From Methylobacterium sp. PvR107 (GTDB lineage: Bacteria > Pseudomonadota > Alphaproteobacteria > Rhizobiales > Beijerinckiaceae): DNA of 64,000 nt. A program made the position numbers and the translations under genes. Location: contig NZ_JAFIBW010000001.1 of assembly GCF_017833295.1 (NCBI RefSeq), forward strand, positions 4,801,501-4,865,500, written 5' to 3'. Under the pieces are notes generated by a model. That model was given only the letters and a program-made list of their open reading frames with translations, searched no databases and was not told the DNA's origin. Of this stretch, positions 42,901-51,171 are shown piece by piece; the first letter of the stretch is position 1; every line of letters starts with the position of its first letter.

Positions 42901-44767
42901 TGTCGTGCAGCCAGACGCGCTCGGCCTCGTCGGCGCCGGTGGGCATGACCCGGTAGGTCCGCTCGTTGATGACGCGGAAGCCGAGATTCTCCAGGGCCGG
43001 AACGCGGTCGGACAGGGCGATGGCGGTGCCGCGGGAAAACACCTTCAGGCGGACCTGCGCGGCCGGATCGGAGGGGCGGCGGCCGAGATGCACGGCGCGC
43101 GGCTGAGCCCCGCCGAGACCTTCGAGGATGGCCACGTCGGCGACCGCGACCTCGGGCTGGAAATTGTCGCGATAGGCGGCGGAGAACGCATCACCGTAGC
43201 GCGCGGACAGGATCCGCGCGCGGTCACCGCCCTGCGCGTCGGCGAGGGCCGCCCGCAACGCGTCGCCCCAGGTCCGGACCAAATCTCCGATACCGGCTTC
43301 GAGGGCGGCCGGGTCCTGCTCCGGCGCGCCCTGGTCGGGCAGGCCGATGATGTAGTGGATGCGGGCGAGCGGGCCCTCCGGGTAGTCCGGATAGGCGACG
43401 CTGAGCCGCCCGCCATAGGCCTCTGCGAGGTAGCCGCCGATCCGTTGCCGGATTGTCGAGTCGTACCGGTCCTTCGGGACGTAGACGAGGAGCGAGACGA
43501 AGCGGCCGAACCGGTCCGGACGCGACAGCACCCGGATTCGCGGCCGGTCGGCGAGGTTGGCGATGGCCAGGGTGAACCGGTACAGCCGCTCGACGTCGAT
43601 CTGGAACAGCTCGTCGCGCGGGTAACTCTCGAGGACCGCCAGCAGGCTTCGCCCGGCATGGCTCGTCGGATCGAGGCCCGCGCGCTGGACAACCGAGTCC
43701 ACCTTCCGGCGCAGGATCGGCACCTCCCGGGTCGGGCTCGTATAGGCGGAGGCGGTGAACAGCCCGACGATCCGCATCTCGCCCGAGAGCTTGCCGAGGC
43801 CGGAGAACAGCTTGACGCCGATATAGTCGAGATAGGCCGACCGGTGGACGCGGGAGCGCACGCTCGCCTTCGTGATGATTAGCGGCTGCGGTTCCTCGAG
43901 GAAGGCCAGGATCTCGGGCGTGTAGTCGACCGGCGTCCGGCCGCGGCGCAGGGGCGTGGCGCCCGGATCGCGCAACACGCCGAGGCTCGACCCCTCGATC
44001 AGGGGATGGGCCTCGCCGTCGATGCCGTGCTGCTGCATCCCGAGGATCAGGAACTGGCCGTCGCTCAGCCAGGCGAGGAAGGCGCGCGCCTCGGCGGTCT
44101 CCTCCTGCGGCATCGGGGTGGGCGCCGCGCCGAGATTCGTCGCGAGTTCGGACAGGCGCGCCAGCATGGCGTCGTGGTCGGCGGCCGCCAGGGCGACATC
44201 CCGGTAGACTTGGGCGAGGGCGTCCAGCAGCCGGTCGCCGGCCTCCGCGTCCAGGCGGTCGAGGTGGATGTGGAGGAAGCTCTCCCGCGCGAGGCTGCCG
44301 TTCGCGTCCGCCGTCGTCTCGCCGACCACGCGGATCAGGGACCCGCCCGCATCGCGGTCGACGCCGAGGATCGGATGGGCGACGAGGTGGGGAGAAAGTC
44401 CCTGCTCGGTCAGCTCCGCGAGGGTCGAATCGAGCAGGAACGGGCGGTTGTCGTTGATGACTTCGAGAATCGTCATTTCGTGACGCCGGCCGGCCCGCGG
44501 CAGTTCGGCGTCAACGAGGCGCATCCGGGCGGGATCTTGCGGCCGCCGTGGCTCGGCCAGGAAGGCGCGGGCCCGCCCGGCCAGATCGGCCAGGGAGTCG
44601 GCGGGGTAGGGCGCCAGATCCTCGGGCGTCACACGGCCGAACAGGTCGCGCACGAACCCGCCCGGTCCGCCCTGCTCGGTGACGATGTCGGCAGCCGCCT
44701 CGATCAGCCCCGTGCGGGCCGACTTCTGCTCCGATGAGGACAACGCCGTCGCGGTCTCGAGTGTCAT
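39923..44767 (-). CDS. gdhB: NAD-specific glutamate dehydrogenase, large (180 kDa) type
   Basis: A 1,614-residue enzyme of the L_180 GDH class, converting glutamate to 2-oxoglutarate and ammonia with NAD, mainly for amino-acid breakdown. It has the long N-terminal regulatory region with ACT-like modules (about 1-700). The catalytic part (about 720-1,200) has R-F-G-Y-V-A-R-G-G-L-R-W-S-D-R and P-V-G-A-K-G-G-F-F-P-K, with an NAD-binding region near G-V-G-D-M-S-G-D-V-F-G. The ATG at 44767 has GGGAGAAG upstream; an extension to 44833 has no site. In Caulobacter this enzyme is linked to division control through KidO and GdhZ, a notable tie to cpdR. The symbol follows common use; some genomes use gdhZ. 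Confidence 0.96.
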   Translation of the reverse strand: MTLETATALSSSEQKSARTGLIEAAADIVTEQGGPGGFVRDLFGRVTPEDLAPYPADSLADLAGRARAFLAEPRRPQDPARMRLVDAELPRAGRRHEMTILEVINDNRPFLLDSTLAELTEQGLSPHLVAHPILGVDRDAGGSLIRVVGETTADANGSLARESFLHIHLDRLDAEAGDRLLDALAQVYRDVALAAADHDAMLARLSELATNLGAAPTPMPQEETAEARAFLAWLSDGQFLILGMQQHGIDGEAHPLIEGSSLGVLRDPGATPLRRGRTPVDYTPEILAFLEEPQPLIITKASVRSRVHRSAYLDYIGVKLFSGLGKLSGEMRIVGLFTASAYTSPTREVPILRRKVDSVVQRAGLDPTSHAGRSLLAVLESYPRDELFQIDVERLYRFTLAIANLADRPRIRVLSRPDRFGRFVSLLVYVPKDRYDSTIRQRIGGYLAEAYGGRLSVAYPDYPEGPLARIHYIIGLPDQGAPEQDPAALEAGIGDLVRTWGDALRAALADAQGGDRARILSARYGDAFSAAYRDNFQPEVAVADVAILEGLGGAQPRAVHLGRRPSDPAAQVRLKVFSRGTAIALSDRVPALENLGFRVINERTYRVMPTGADEAERVWLHDMLIERATGAAIDLAALEQPLEAAMLAIADDLAESDGYNRLVLEAALPWREAALLRALGRYLRQLRIRYGQDYLAGTLSRHSGIARAIVALFRTRFDPALTGDRDARQAEVRAGIEAALADVTSLDDDRILRRFVNLVEAAVRTNFFQSGPDGKPRETISFKFACSRVTAMPLPRPLFEIFVYAPRVEGVHLRFGYVARGGLRWSDRPEDFRTEILGLVKAQQVKNAVIVPVGAKGGFFPKRLPPASDRAAWMQEGTESYRIFIRTLLELTDNIVDDAIVPPPDTVRHDPDDAYLVVAADKGTATFSDIANALSLEKGHWLGDAFASGGSQGYDHKGMGITARGAWEAVRRHFREIDVDVQTDPIVTVGVGDMSGDVFGNGMLLSESIRLIAAFDHRDIFLDPNPDAAASFVERRRLFDLGRSSWADYDRSLISEGGGVFPRSLKTIPLSEPVRAALGFDRAEATPTELMQAILKAPADLLWFGGIGTYVRATAETDEDAGDRANDAVRITGPELRAKVVGEGANLGLTQRGRIEAARAGVRLNTDAIDNSAGVNTSDVEVNIKIALMTPERDGRLSYEARNALLAAMTDEVGHLVLRNNELQTLALSLAQRGGLDETGFAMRTMQALEGEGRLDRAVEFLPDDAALTERMRRNEGLTRPEYAVLLAYAKLALHDAILDSAVPNDPYFDRELQRYFPKALREQFPDSVKAHRLRREIIATALANIIVNRGGPSLITRLVDGTGADAATIAKAYAVTRDAFGLMELNLAIDSLAGRISGQGQLGLYAEVQGLLLNRIVWFIRNLDLSGGIAPVVDRYRDGIAAVESALPKVLGEEALAVVGTREAELAGLGMAPAQARRLASLSALISAPDIVRVAEASGRPVEAVAATHFALEHAFRLDDLAAAARTVPVADTFDRVALERAVAGIGAAHRKLTAEVVTDLGAGPDAVEAWAKARGAPLARIRQAVDAIGDSSLTVSKVTVAASLLGDLVRTD

Positions 44768-44889
44768 CGCGCTTCTCCCGAACCGGGTCACTCGCCTAAG
44801 CGATAGCAGGGTGATCCGAGGTGTCGATGACACTCCCCACCCGTTTGGCGCCCCGTTGGTGTCGATCGGTGCGAACCGTCAGGCCCCGA

Positions 44890-44918
44890 TTGTCTTCCGA
44901 ATAAAACGTGCATATACA
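44890..44918 (+). promoter_or_regulatory. Promoter of the marR gene predicting a leaderless mRNA
   Basis: TTGTCT (44890-44895), a 17-base spacer and TATACA (44913-44918) form a strong housekeeping promoter. The usual start, seven bases after the -10, is 44925, exactly the A of the ATG. No Shine-Dalgarno site precedes the ATG, which agrees with leaderless translation. Confidence 0.65.
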
Positions 44919-44920
44919 CG
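44907..44920. promoter_or_regulatory. Palindromic operator overlapping the -10 element
   Basis: CGTGCATATACACG is symmetric except for one pair on each side (CGTG, one base, ATAT, one base, CACG). It covers the -10 box of the marR promoter, a typical place for autorepression by a MarR dimer. Confidence 0.6.
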
Positions 44921-44924
44921 CATC

Positions 44925-45344
44925 ATGACAAACGACCCCCCGGTCGAGCCCTGCACCTGTTCCGCGCTGCGGCGGGCGACTCGCGCCGTGACGACGGCCT
45001 ACGATGCGGCCCTACGCCCGTCGGGGCTTCGGGTGACGCAATTCGCGATTCTCCGCCTGCTGGAGCGGTTGGGACCGAGCCCCGTGACGCGGCTCGCCAC
45101 GGAGGCCGCCCTCGAGCGCACCACGATGGGACGCAATCTCGATCCGCTGGAACGGCGCGGGCTGGTGCAGATCGCGGCCGGTGCGGAGGATGCCCGCGAG
45201 CGCGTGGTGACGCTGACCGAGACCGGGCGCGAAGCCATCGCGGCGGCGCTGCCGTTTTGGCGGGACGCGCAGGCCCGCATCAACGCCCAAGTGGAGCCCG
45301 GTGCGGTCGCGGCCCTGACCGATGCCCTGATTTCCGCAGCCTGA
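44925..45344 (+). CDS. MarR family transcriptional regulator
   Basis: A 139-residue winged-helix repressor. The DNA-binding domain spans about 30-100: helix T-R-L-A-T-E-A-A-L-E-R-T-T-M-G-R-N-L-D-P-L is the recognition region and the D-A-R-E-R-V-V-T-L-T wing follows. An N-terminal C-T-C-S motif (residues 10-13) could be redox-sensing, as cysteine oxidation is used by several MarR proteins. It lies 36 bases before an MFS gene, which it probably controls together with itself through the palindrome at 44907-44920. The gene has no Shine-Dalgarno site. Confidence 0.92.
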   Translation: MTNDPPVEPCTCSALRRATRAVTTAYDAALRPSGLRVTQFAILRLLERLGPSPVTRLATEAALERTTMGRNLDPLERRGLVQIAAGAEDARERVVTLTETGREAIAAALPFWRDAQARINAQVEPGAVAALTDALISAA

Positions 45345-45380
45345 CCGACCTGCAGCAGCCGTTTCAACCGGAGCCCGATC

Positions 45381-46667
45381 ATGCCCGCTCTCTCAGAGAC
45401 GCGTCCCGCGCCGCGCCTCCACTACGCCTGGATCATGGCCGCGGTGACGTTCCTGGTTCTCCTCGTCGGGGCCGGGGTCCGGGCCACGCCGAGCGTGCTG
45501 ATCGTACCGTGGGAGCGTGAGTTCGGCTGGACGGCGGCGACGATCGGGGTCGGGATCGCGCTCAACATCTTCCTGTACGGGATGATCGGCCCCTTCGCGG
45601 TGGCGATCATCGAGCGGTTCGGCCTGCGCCGCTCGGTCTGCATCGCGCTCCTGATCCTGGCAATCGGCACCGCGGCCACCAGCCTGATGACCGCGCCCTG
45701 GCAGATGGTCCTGCTCTGGGGGATCGTGGTCGGCTCGGGCTCGGGCATGGTCGCGAACGTCCTCGGCGCCACCGTAGCGGGGCGCTGGTTCGCCAAGCGG
45801 CGCGGGCTGGTGCTCGGCATGCTGACGGCGAGCAGCGCCACAGGTCAGCTCGTCTTCCTGCCGATGCTGGCCTCCCTGGCGGTCGGGCAGGGCTGGCGTT
45901 CGGTTTCGCTCGTGGTGGCGGCCGCGACGCTGGCGCTGATCCCGCTCGCCGCCTTGCTGCTGCGCGATCGTCCGGCCGATCTCGGGCTGCCCCGTTACGG
46001 GGAGGACGCGATCACGCCGACGCCGGTCCTGACGGAGAACCCGGCGCGTCGCGCGCTGCGCGGCCTGCGCATCGGGCTGCAATCCCGGGATTTTTGGCTG
46101 CTCGCCGGCACGTTCTTCATCTGTGGAGCCTCGACCAACGGCCTGATCGGCACGCACCTCATCCCCGCCTGCATCGATCACGGCATCGCCGAGGTGACCG
46201 CGGCGGGTCTCCTCGCGCTGATGGGGATCTGCGACCTGATCGGCACCACGGCGTCGGGATGGCTCACGGACCGGTTCGACTCGCGCAAGCTCCTGGCTTG
46301 GTATTACGGCCTGCGCGGCCTGTCGCTGATCTTCCTGCCCTATTCCTTCGACTACAGCTTCTACGGCCTGTCGCTGTTCGCGGTCTTCTACGGGCTCGAC
46401 TGGATCGCTACCGTGCCGCCCACCGTCCAGCTCGCGGGCAAGTCCTTCGGCGAGGAGAACGCCGCGCTGATGTTCGGCTGGATCGCAGCCGCCCATCAGA
46501 TCGGCGCCGCCTCGGCGGCGTGGCTCGCCGGCATGGTGCGGACCGACACGGGGACGTATCTCGGCGCCTTCGTGTCGGCGGGCCTGCTCTGCCTTGTCGC
46601 GGCGCTCATGGCGGCCTTCGTCGGCCGCAAGCCAGCCGAGCCCGTGCTGCGTCCGCTGCCGGCCTGA
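45381..46667 (+). CDS. MFS transporter
   Basis: A 428-residue permease with 12 predicted helices. The start W-I-M-A-A-V-T-F-L-V-L-L and an R-F-G-L-R-R-S loop 2-3 motif resemble the monocarboxylate/oxalate-formate antiporter branch and related drug-type exporters. CGGAG lies about eight bases before the ATG. It follows marR directly, so the inducer of MarR is probably its substrate or a related compound. The substrate is unknown. Confidence 0.9.
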   Translation: MPALSETRPAPRLHYAWIMAAVTFLVLLVGAGVRATPSVLIVPWEREFGWTAATIGVGIALNIFLYGMIGPFAVAIIERFGLRRSVCIALLILAIGTAATSLMTAPWQMVLLWGIVVGSGSGMVANVLGATVAGRWFAKRRGLVLGMLTASSATGQLVFLPMLASLAVGQGWRSVSLVVAAATLALIPLAALLLRDRPADLGLPRYGEDAITPTPVLTENPARRALRGLRIGLQSRDFWLLAGTFFICGASTNGLIGTHLIPACIDHGIAEVTAAGLLALMGICDLIGTTASGWLTDRFDSRKLLAWYYGLRGLSLIFLPYSFDYSFYGLSLFAVFYGLDWIATVPPTVQLAGKSFGEENAALMFGWIAAAHQIGAASAAWLAGMVRTDTGTYLGAFVSAGLLCLVAALMAAFVGRKPAEPVLRPLPA

Positions 46668-46745
46668 ACTGCGCCGGGCGGGCGCGATTGTCACAAGTGT
46701 GCCGCGAAGGACGAGCCCTGATCGGCCGCCTTCCTCACCATTCGA

Positions 46746-48026
46746 GTGCCCGCTTTGACCATCGCGATCCGGCCCGTGCCGCCGGTCCAGGACGTTCGTG
46801 CCCCGCGCCCCTGGTCGGGGCCTGGCTTCGCCGAGTTCGTCGCCATCATCGCGCTGATGATGGCGGTGACGGCGATCTCGATCGACAACCTGCTCCCAGC
46901 CTTCCCGGCCATCGAGACGCGGTTCGGCGTTCCGGATCCGAACCGGCTGCAGCTTCTCGTCTACGTCTACATGATCGGCTTCGGATTCGCGCAGATCGTC
47001 TACGGGCCGGTCTCCGACGCGCTCGGGCGACGACCGGTCCTTCTCGCGAGCCTCGCCATCTACGTGGTCGGCTGCGGCCTCGCCATGGTGGCGCCGAGCT
47101 TCGGCTGGCTGCTCGCCGCGCGGATCATTCAGGGCATCGGCGCGGCCGGCGGGCGCGTGCTGTCGGTAGCGATCGTGCGTGACCGTTTCTCCGGCCGCGA
47201 GATGGCGAGCGTCATGTCGCTCACCATGATGGTGTTCCTGATCGTGCCGATGATCGCGCCGGCGATCGGCGGCCTGATGCTGGCGCTGGGCTCCTGGATC
47301 TACGTCTTCGTCTCGATGCTGGTCCTGGCCTTCTGGCTGACCCTCTGGTTCTCCCTGCGCATGCCGGAGACGCTGCACCCGGAATACCGGCGGCCGCTCT
47401 CGCCGGCGGCGACCTGGGAGGCGATCCGCCTGACGCTCAGGACGCGCGTCGCGATCGGCTACACCACCGCGCTCGGCCTGATGACCGGCTGCATCATGGG
47501 CTACGTCGGCTCGGCTCAGCAGGTGTTCGACACCGGCCTGTACCATCTCGGCCCGCTCTTCCCCCTGGCCTTCGGGCTGGTGGCCGGCGCCATGGGCGCG
47601 GCGACGCTGATCAACGCGCGCGTTGTCCGGCGGGTCGGGATGCGGGCGATGTCCCACGGCGGCGTCATCGCCTTCACCCTGGTCGCGTTGGTGCAGGTCG
47701 GCGTCGGCTTCGCCTATCAGGGCCGTCCGCCGCTGGTCCTGTTCCTGGCACTCCTGGCGCTGAACCAGTTCCTGATGAGCTTCGCGATGCCGAATTTCAA
47801 CGCGCTGGCGCTGGAGCCGCTCGGCGCCATTGCCGGTACCGCCGCGTCGTTCCTCGGCTTCTACACCACGATCCTGGGCGCGTTCTGCGGCTTTCTGATC
47901 GGTCAGGCCTTCGATGGCACCGTGCTGCCGGTCGGGATCGGTTACGCGAGCCTGGGTATCCTGGCGCTGCTGGTGGTGGTCTGGACGGAAAGGGGCCGCT
48001 TGTTCCGCGGCGGCGTCGGCGGCTGA
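46746..48026 (+). CDS. MFS transporter, Bcr/CflA drug-resistance type
   Basis: A 426-residue protein with 12 helices. The motif A-I-S-I-D-N-L-L-P-A-F-P-A-I in helix 1, G-F-G-F-A-Q-I-V-Y-G-P-V-S-D-A-L-G-R-R (motif A) and the motif C-like R-I-I-Q-G-I-G-A-A-G stretch are those of Bcr/CflA proton antiporters, which export bicyclomycin, sulfonamides or small peptides. The GTG at 46746 is the only start close to the first helix; its ribosome site is poor. It lies 78 bases after the previous transporter gene on the same strand. Confidence 0.9.
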   Translation: MPALTIAIRPVPPVQDVRAPRPWSGPGFAEFVAIIALMMAVTAISIDNLLPAFPAIETRFGVPDPNRLQLLVYVYMIGFGFAQIVYGPVSDALGRRPVLLASLAIYVVGCGLAMVAPSFGWLLAARIIQGIGAAGGRVLSVAIVRDRFSGREMASVMSLTMMVFLIVPMIAPAIGGLMLALGSWIYVFVSMLVLAFWLTLWFSLRMPETLHPEYRRPLSPAATWEAIRLTLRTRVAIGYTTALGLMTGCIMGYVGSAQQVFDTGLYHLGPLFPLAFGLVAGAMGAATLINARVVRRVGMRAMSHGGVIAFTLVALVQVGVGFAYQGRPPLVLFLALLALNQFLMSFAMPNFNALALEPLGAIAGTAASFLGFYTTILGAFCGFLIGQAFDGTVLPVGIGYASLGILALLVVVWTERGRLFRGGVGG

Positions 48027-48101
48027 CGCGTCCGGCTTAACGCGGTCTTTAGCGGAGGACCGTCAAGCTCCGGACCTGATTTCAGCTGACCGGACCCGCC
48101 C

Positions 48102-48629
48102 ATGATCGCACGCGCCCAGGACGGAACCCTCCTCGCTGCGCGTCTGCTGCTCGCCGCAGCGCTGCTGCCCACCGGGATTGCCCGGGCCCTCAACGTCTCG
48201 GGCTTCGCGCTGACCCTCGCCGGCAACGGCATGCCGTTTCCGAACGCTGTCGCCACCGCGGCTGTGGTGGTTCAGGTCTTCGGGCCGCTGGCGCTGGTCC
48301 TCGGCGTGCTGCCGCGCCTGACCGGGCTTGCCCTCGCGGCTTTCGCGACCGCGACGGCTTTCGTGATCCACGATTTCTGGCGCTACATCGGCCCGACGGC
48401 GATCGCCGAGCGCACGCTGATGCTGGCCGATCTCGGCCTCGCGGGCGGCTTCCTGATGTACGCCCTCACCGGACCGGGCGCCTGGAGCTGGCAGGGCTGG
48501 CGCGCGGGCACGATGGCCGCTCCGTCGCCGAGCGCCACGGGCGCCGCCAAGAATCCGGCGAAGAGCGCCGCGACGCGCGGCGGGGGCAAGCGCACGACCG
48601 GTCGGCAGCCCGCCCGGGCCGCGGCCTGA
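48102..48629 (+). CDS. DoxX family membrane protein
   Basis: A 175-residue protein with four helices (about 10-140) in the DoxX fold. L-L-A-A-A-L-L-P-T-G-I-A-R is the start of helix 1 and F-V-I-H-D-F-W-R-Y is the conserved middle His/Phe stretch. A basic Ala/Lys/Arg-rich tail (150-175) is unusual. DoxX-like proteins act in membrane redox complexes with superoxide dismutase or thiosulfate metabolism in some bacteria, but the role here is unknown. It is convergent with the DHA2 transporter gene, which ends next to it. Confidence 0.85.
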   Translation: MIARAQDGTLLAARLLLAAALLPTGIARALNVSGFALTLAGNGMPFPNAVATAAVVVQVFGPLALVLGVLPRLTGLALAAFATATAFVIHDFWRYIGPTAIAERTLMLADLGLAGGFLMYALTGPGAWSWQGWRAGTMAAPSPSATGAAKNPAKSAATRGGGKRTTGRQPARAAA

Positions 48630-50075
48630 TCAGCCGTGCCGCGGCGTCATCTCGGCGGCCGGCGGCGTCGCCGCGACCGACTTCCGGCCGGAGACCTCGG
48701 CCCCGGCATCCGGCGACAGCTGCCGGAAGCCTAGGACGGAGGCCGCCGAGATCATCGCCACGGCGACGAATGCCGGCCCGAAATCGCCGGCCTCGATCTG
48801 CGTCCGCCCGTGCCACGCGGCCGTCCCCTCCAGGGCCAGCGCGCCGAGGGTGACGCCGAGGCTCAGCGAGAGCTGCTGGCAGACGCTCGCGAAACTCGTG
48901 GCCGCGCTCATCTCACGGGATTCGAGATCGGCATACGCGATGGCGTTGACGCAGGTGAACTGAACCGAGCGCGAGCAGCCGCCGACGAACAGCAGGGCCA
49001 GCATGATCCAGTGGGGCGTCTCGGCGGTGTAGAGCCCGTTGACCGCCAGGAAGACAGAGGCCAGCGCCGCGTTCCACACCATCAGGGTCCGGAACCCGGT
49101 GCGGCGGAGGATCTTGGGTGCCAGAGTCTTCACGAACATGGCGCCGGCGGCCGCCGCGAAGGTGATCAGGCCGGAATGCAGGGCGTCGAGGCCGAAGCCG
49201 ACCTGCAGCATCAGCGGAAGCAGGAACGGGATCGCCCCGGTGCCGATCCGGAACAGGCTGCCGCCGATGACGGCGACCCGGAAGGTCGGGCGCCGGATCA
49301 GGTCGAGCCGGACGATCGGGTGGGCGACCCGCCTCGCATGCGCGACGTAGACCGGCAGCAGGACCGCCCCCGCGGCGAGGCAGCCCCAAGAGACCGCGGA
49401 CGGCAGGAGGTGGCGGCCCAGCGACGCGAGGCCGAGCATCAGCGCGGCGAGTCCGGCGCCGAGCAGCACGAAGCCGAGCAGGTCGAGGGGCGGCCGCTCC
49501 GGCTCGCGGATATCCTCGAAATACAGGCTTGCCAGCACGATCCCCGCGCAGCCGATCGGCAGGTTGATGAAGAAGATCCACCGCCAGTCGAACCATGTGG
49601 TGATCAGGCCGCCGACCGGCGGCCCGAGAACCGGGCCGACCAGCGCCGGAAAGGTCAGATAGGCCAGCGCGGTGACGAGCTGCGACTTCGGCACGCTGCG
49701 CAGCACCACGAGGCGCCCGACCGGCACCATCATCGCGCCCCCCATGCCCTGAAGGAACCGCGCCGCCACGAACCAGGCCAGACCGTTCGCGGCCGCGCAG
49801 GCCAGCGATCCCGCCATGAACACCACCAGGGCCGCGCGGAACACGGTCCGCGAACCGTAGCGGTCGGCCATCCAGCCGCTCACCGGGATGAAGATCGCGA
49901 GGCTGACCAGATAGGAGGTCAGGGCGAGCTTCAGCGCGATCGGATCCTCGTGCAGGCTCGCCGCGATGCTGGGCAACGCGGTGGCGATCACCGTCGAGTC
50001 GGTGTTCTCCATGAACAGCGCGGTGGCGACCGTCAGCGGGACGATCCAGAGCGGTCTTTTGGCTGTAGGGGGCAT
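48630..50075 (-). CDS. MFS transporter, DHA2 (EmrB/QacA) type
   Basis: A 481-residue protein with 14 predicted helices, typical of DHA2. Helix 1 carries F-M-E-N-T-D-S-T-V-I-A-T-A-L-P-S-I, including the Asp-Ser-Thr-V-x-x-x-A-L-P mark of the family, and motif A (D-R-Y-G-S-R) follows. The proton antiporter exports drugs or toxic lipophiles. The ATG at 50075 places helix 1 at residue 12; an extended start at 50126 gives a non-conserved leader. It is the fourth MFS gene in 12 kb. Confidence 0.9.
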   Translation of the reverse strand: MPPTAKRPLWIVPLTVATALFMENTDSTVIATALPSIAASLHEDPIALKLALTSYLVSLAIFIPVSGWMADRYGSRTVFRAALVVFMAGSLACAAANGLAWFVAARFLQGMGGAMMVPVGRLVVLRSVPKSQLVTALAYLTFPALVGPVLGPPVGGLITTWFDWRWIFFINLPIGCAGIVLASLYFEDIREPERPPLDLLGFVLLGAGLAALMLGLASLGRHLLPSAVSWGCLAAGAVLLPVYVAHARRVAHPIVRLDLIRRPTFRVAVIGGSLFRIGTGAIPFLLPLMLQVGFGLDALHSGLITFAAAAGAMFVKTLAPKILRRTGFRTLMVWNAALASVFLAVNGLYTAETPHWIMLALLFVGGCSRSVQFTCVNAIAYADLESREMSAATSFASVCQQLSLSLGVTLGALALEGTAAWHGRTQIEAGDFGPAFVAVAMISAASVLGFRQLSPDAGAEVSGRKSVAATPPAAEMTPRHG

Positions 50076-50280
50076 CAGACAGCAGACGCGTGTCGTGCCG
50101 CGGCGGTTGCACGGCAGCGCCGCCAACTCGCACCCTCATGTTTCGCGATTGTATCTCTCCTGCAACAGAGGTTGAGCGCCTGAGGACGGCCACCTTTTTT
50201 GCGGGAGGCCGAATGGCTACGTTTAATCACGCGGCCGTGAAGTGGCTGCAGCCGGTACGAAGCCGGGCTACGAGGAAATG

Positions 50281-51171
50281 ATGCAGTCCAGCCCCAGCAA
50301 GGTGCGCTCCCTGCCGCGGATCGCCGCCGGCGTCGCGCTTCTCTCCATGGTGGCCGCCTGCGGCACTGTCCTGCTCAACGATCGCGGCTCGCTCACCCGC
50401 TACGATCGCCTGAAGTCCAGCGACCAGGTGGCGTCGGCCTCGCGGATCTACGTCGACCAGCCGGCGCTCGCGAAAGCCCGCACCGTCCGCATCATCCCGA
50501 CGGCCTTCCACGCCGATGTCGCCGGGGCGGCGCCGCTGACCCAGGCCGAACGGCGCCTCATCGCCAACGCCGCCGACCGGGCGCTCTGCTACGACCTGTC
50601 GCTGAAGTACGACATCGTCACCAGCCGCGACGCGGACCTGACGGTGCGGGCGCAGGTTACCCGGGTGGACCCGACGGATCTGCTCGGGGCCGGGGCCACG
50701 ATCGCCGGCTCGGCCGGCGTGACGGTCGCGTCGCAGCTCGGCCTGAGCTTCGCCGAAGGCGTCGGGCGCGTGCCGATCCCGCGGGTGCCGATCGGTCTCG
50801 GCAGCCTGACGGTCGAGGCGGAGGCGCTCGACCGGAGGCGCGAGCAGCGCGCCGCCATGGTCTGGGGCGGGGCAGCCAACTCCTTCACCAGTCAGCCGCG
50901 CTTCTCACGGGCGAGCGACGCCTACGATCTCGCCGGCGAATTCGGGCAGGATTTCGGCTTCATGCTGGCGACCGGCGAGGATCCGTTCACGGCGCCCAAC
51001 ACGCTGCCGACCTGGGACCGCATCCGGATCACCACGCTCGGCGAGGCGCCGCTGGATCCGGATTGCGAGGCGTTCGGCCGGGCGCCCGGCATCGACGGGA
51101 TGCTGGGCGACTATATCGGCCTGCCACCGGAATACACCGATAAGGGCGCCAGGATTCCGGCGATGCGCTAA
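50281..51171 (+). CDS. DUF3313 family lipoprotein
   Basis: A 296-residue exported lipoprotein. The signal peptide ends in the lipobox M-V-A-A-C (Cys about 27), so the mature protein is lipid-anchored, probably in the outer membrane. The rest has the DUF3313 pattern: Y-D-R-L-K start, V-x-I-x-P after residue 60, and a repeated G-A-T-I-A-G-S-A-G region. The function is unknown. GAGG is five bases before the ATG. Its stop overlaps that of the convergent peptidase gene by three bases, with no terminator between. Confidence 0.85.
   Translation: MQSSPSKVRSLPRIAAGVALLSMVAACGTVLLNDRGSLTRYDRLKSSDQVASASRIYVDQPALAKARTVRIIPTAFHADVAGAAPLTQAERRLIANAADRALCYDLSLKYDIVTSRDADLTVRAQVTRVDPTDLLGAGATIAGSAGVTVASQLGLSFAEGVGRVPIPRVPIGLGSLTVEAEALDRRREQRAAMVWGGAANSFTSQPRFSRASDAYDLAGEFGQDFGFMLATGEDPFTAPNTLPTWDRIRITTLGEAPLDPDCEAFGRAPGIDGMLGDYIGLPPEYTDKGARIPAMR

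Noticed and set aside
41123..43882. A 919-codon open frame antisense to the glutamate dehydrogenase gene
   Set aside because: It lacks any recognisable family or domain, has the Arg/Gly/Asp-heavy make-up of antisense frames in GC-rich DNA, and lies fully inside a certain gene.
45393..47657. A 754-codon minus-strand frame across two MFS genes
   Set aside because: It crosses two well-supported transporters and encodes low-complexity Arg/Gln/His-rich sequence; it is a GC-rich shadow.
50188..50200. A six-T run upstream of the DUF3313 lipoprotein as a terminator
   Set aside because: The flanking GGCC and GGCCG do not form a stable stem immediately before the T-run.
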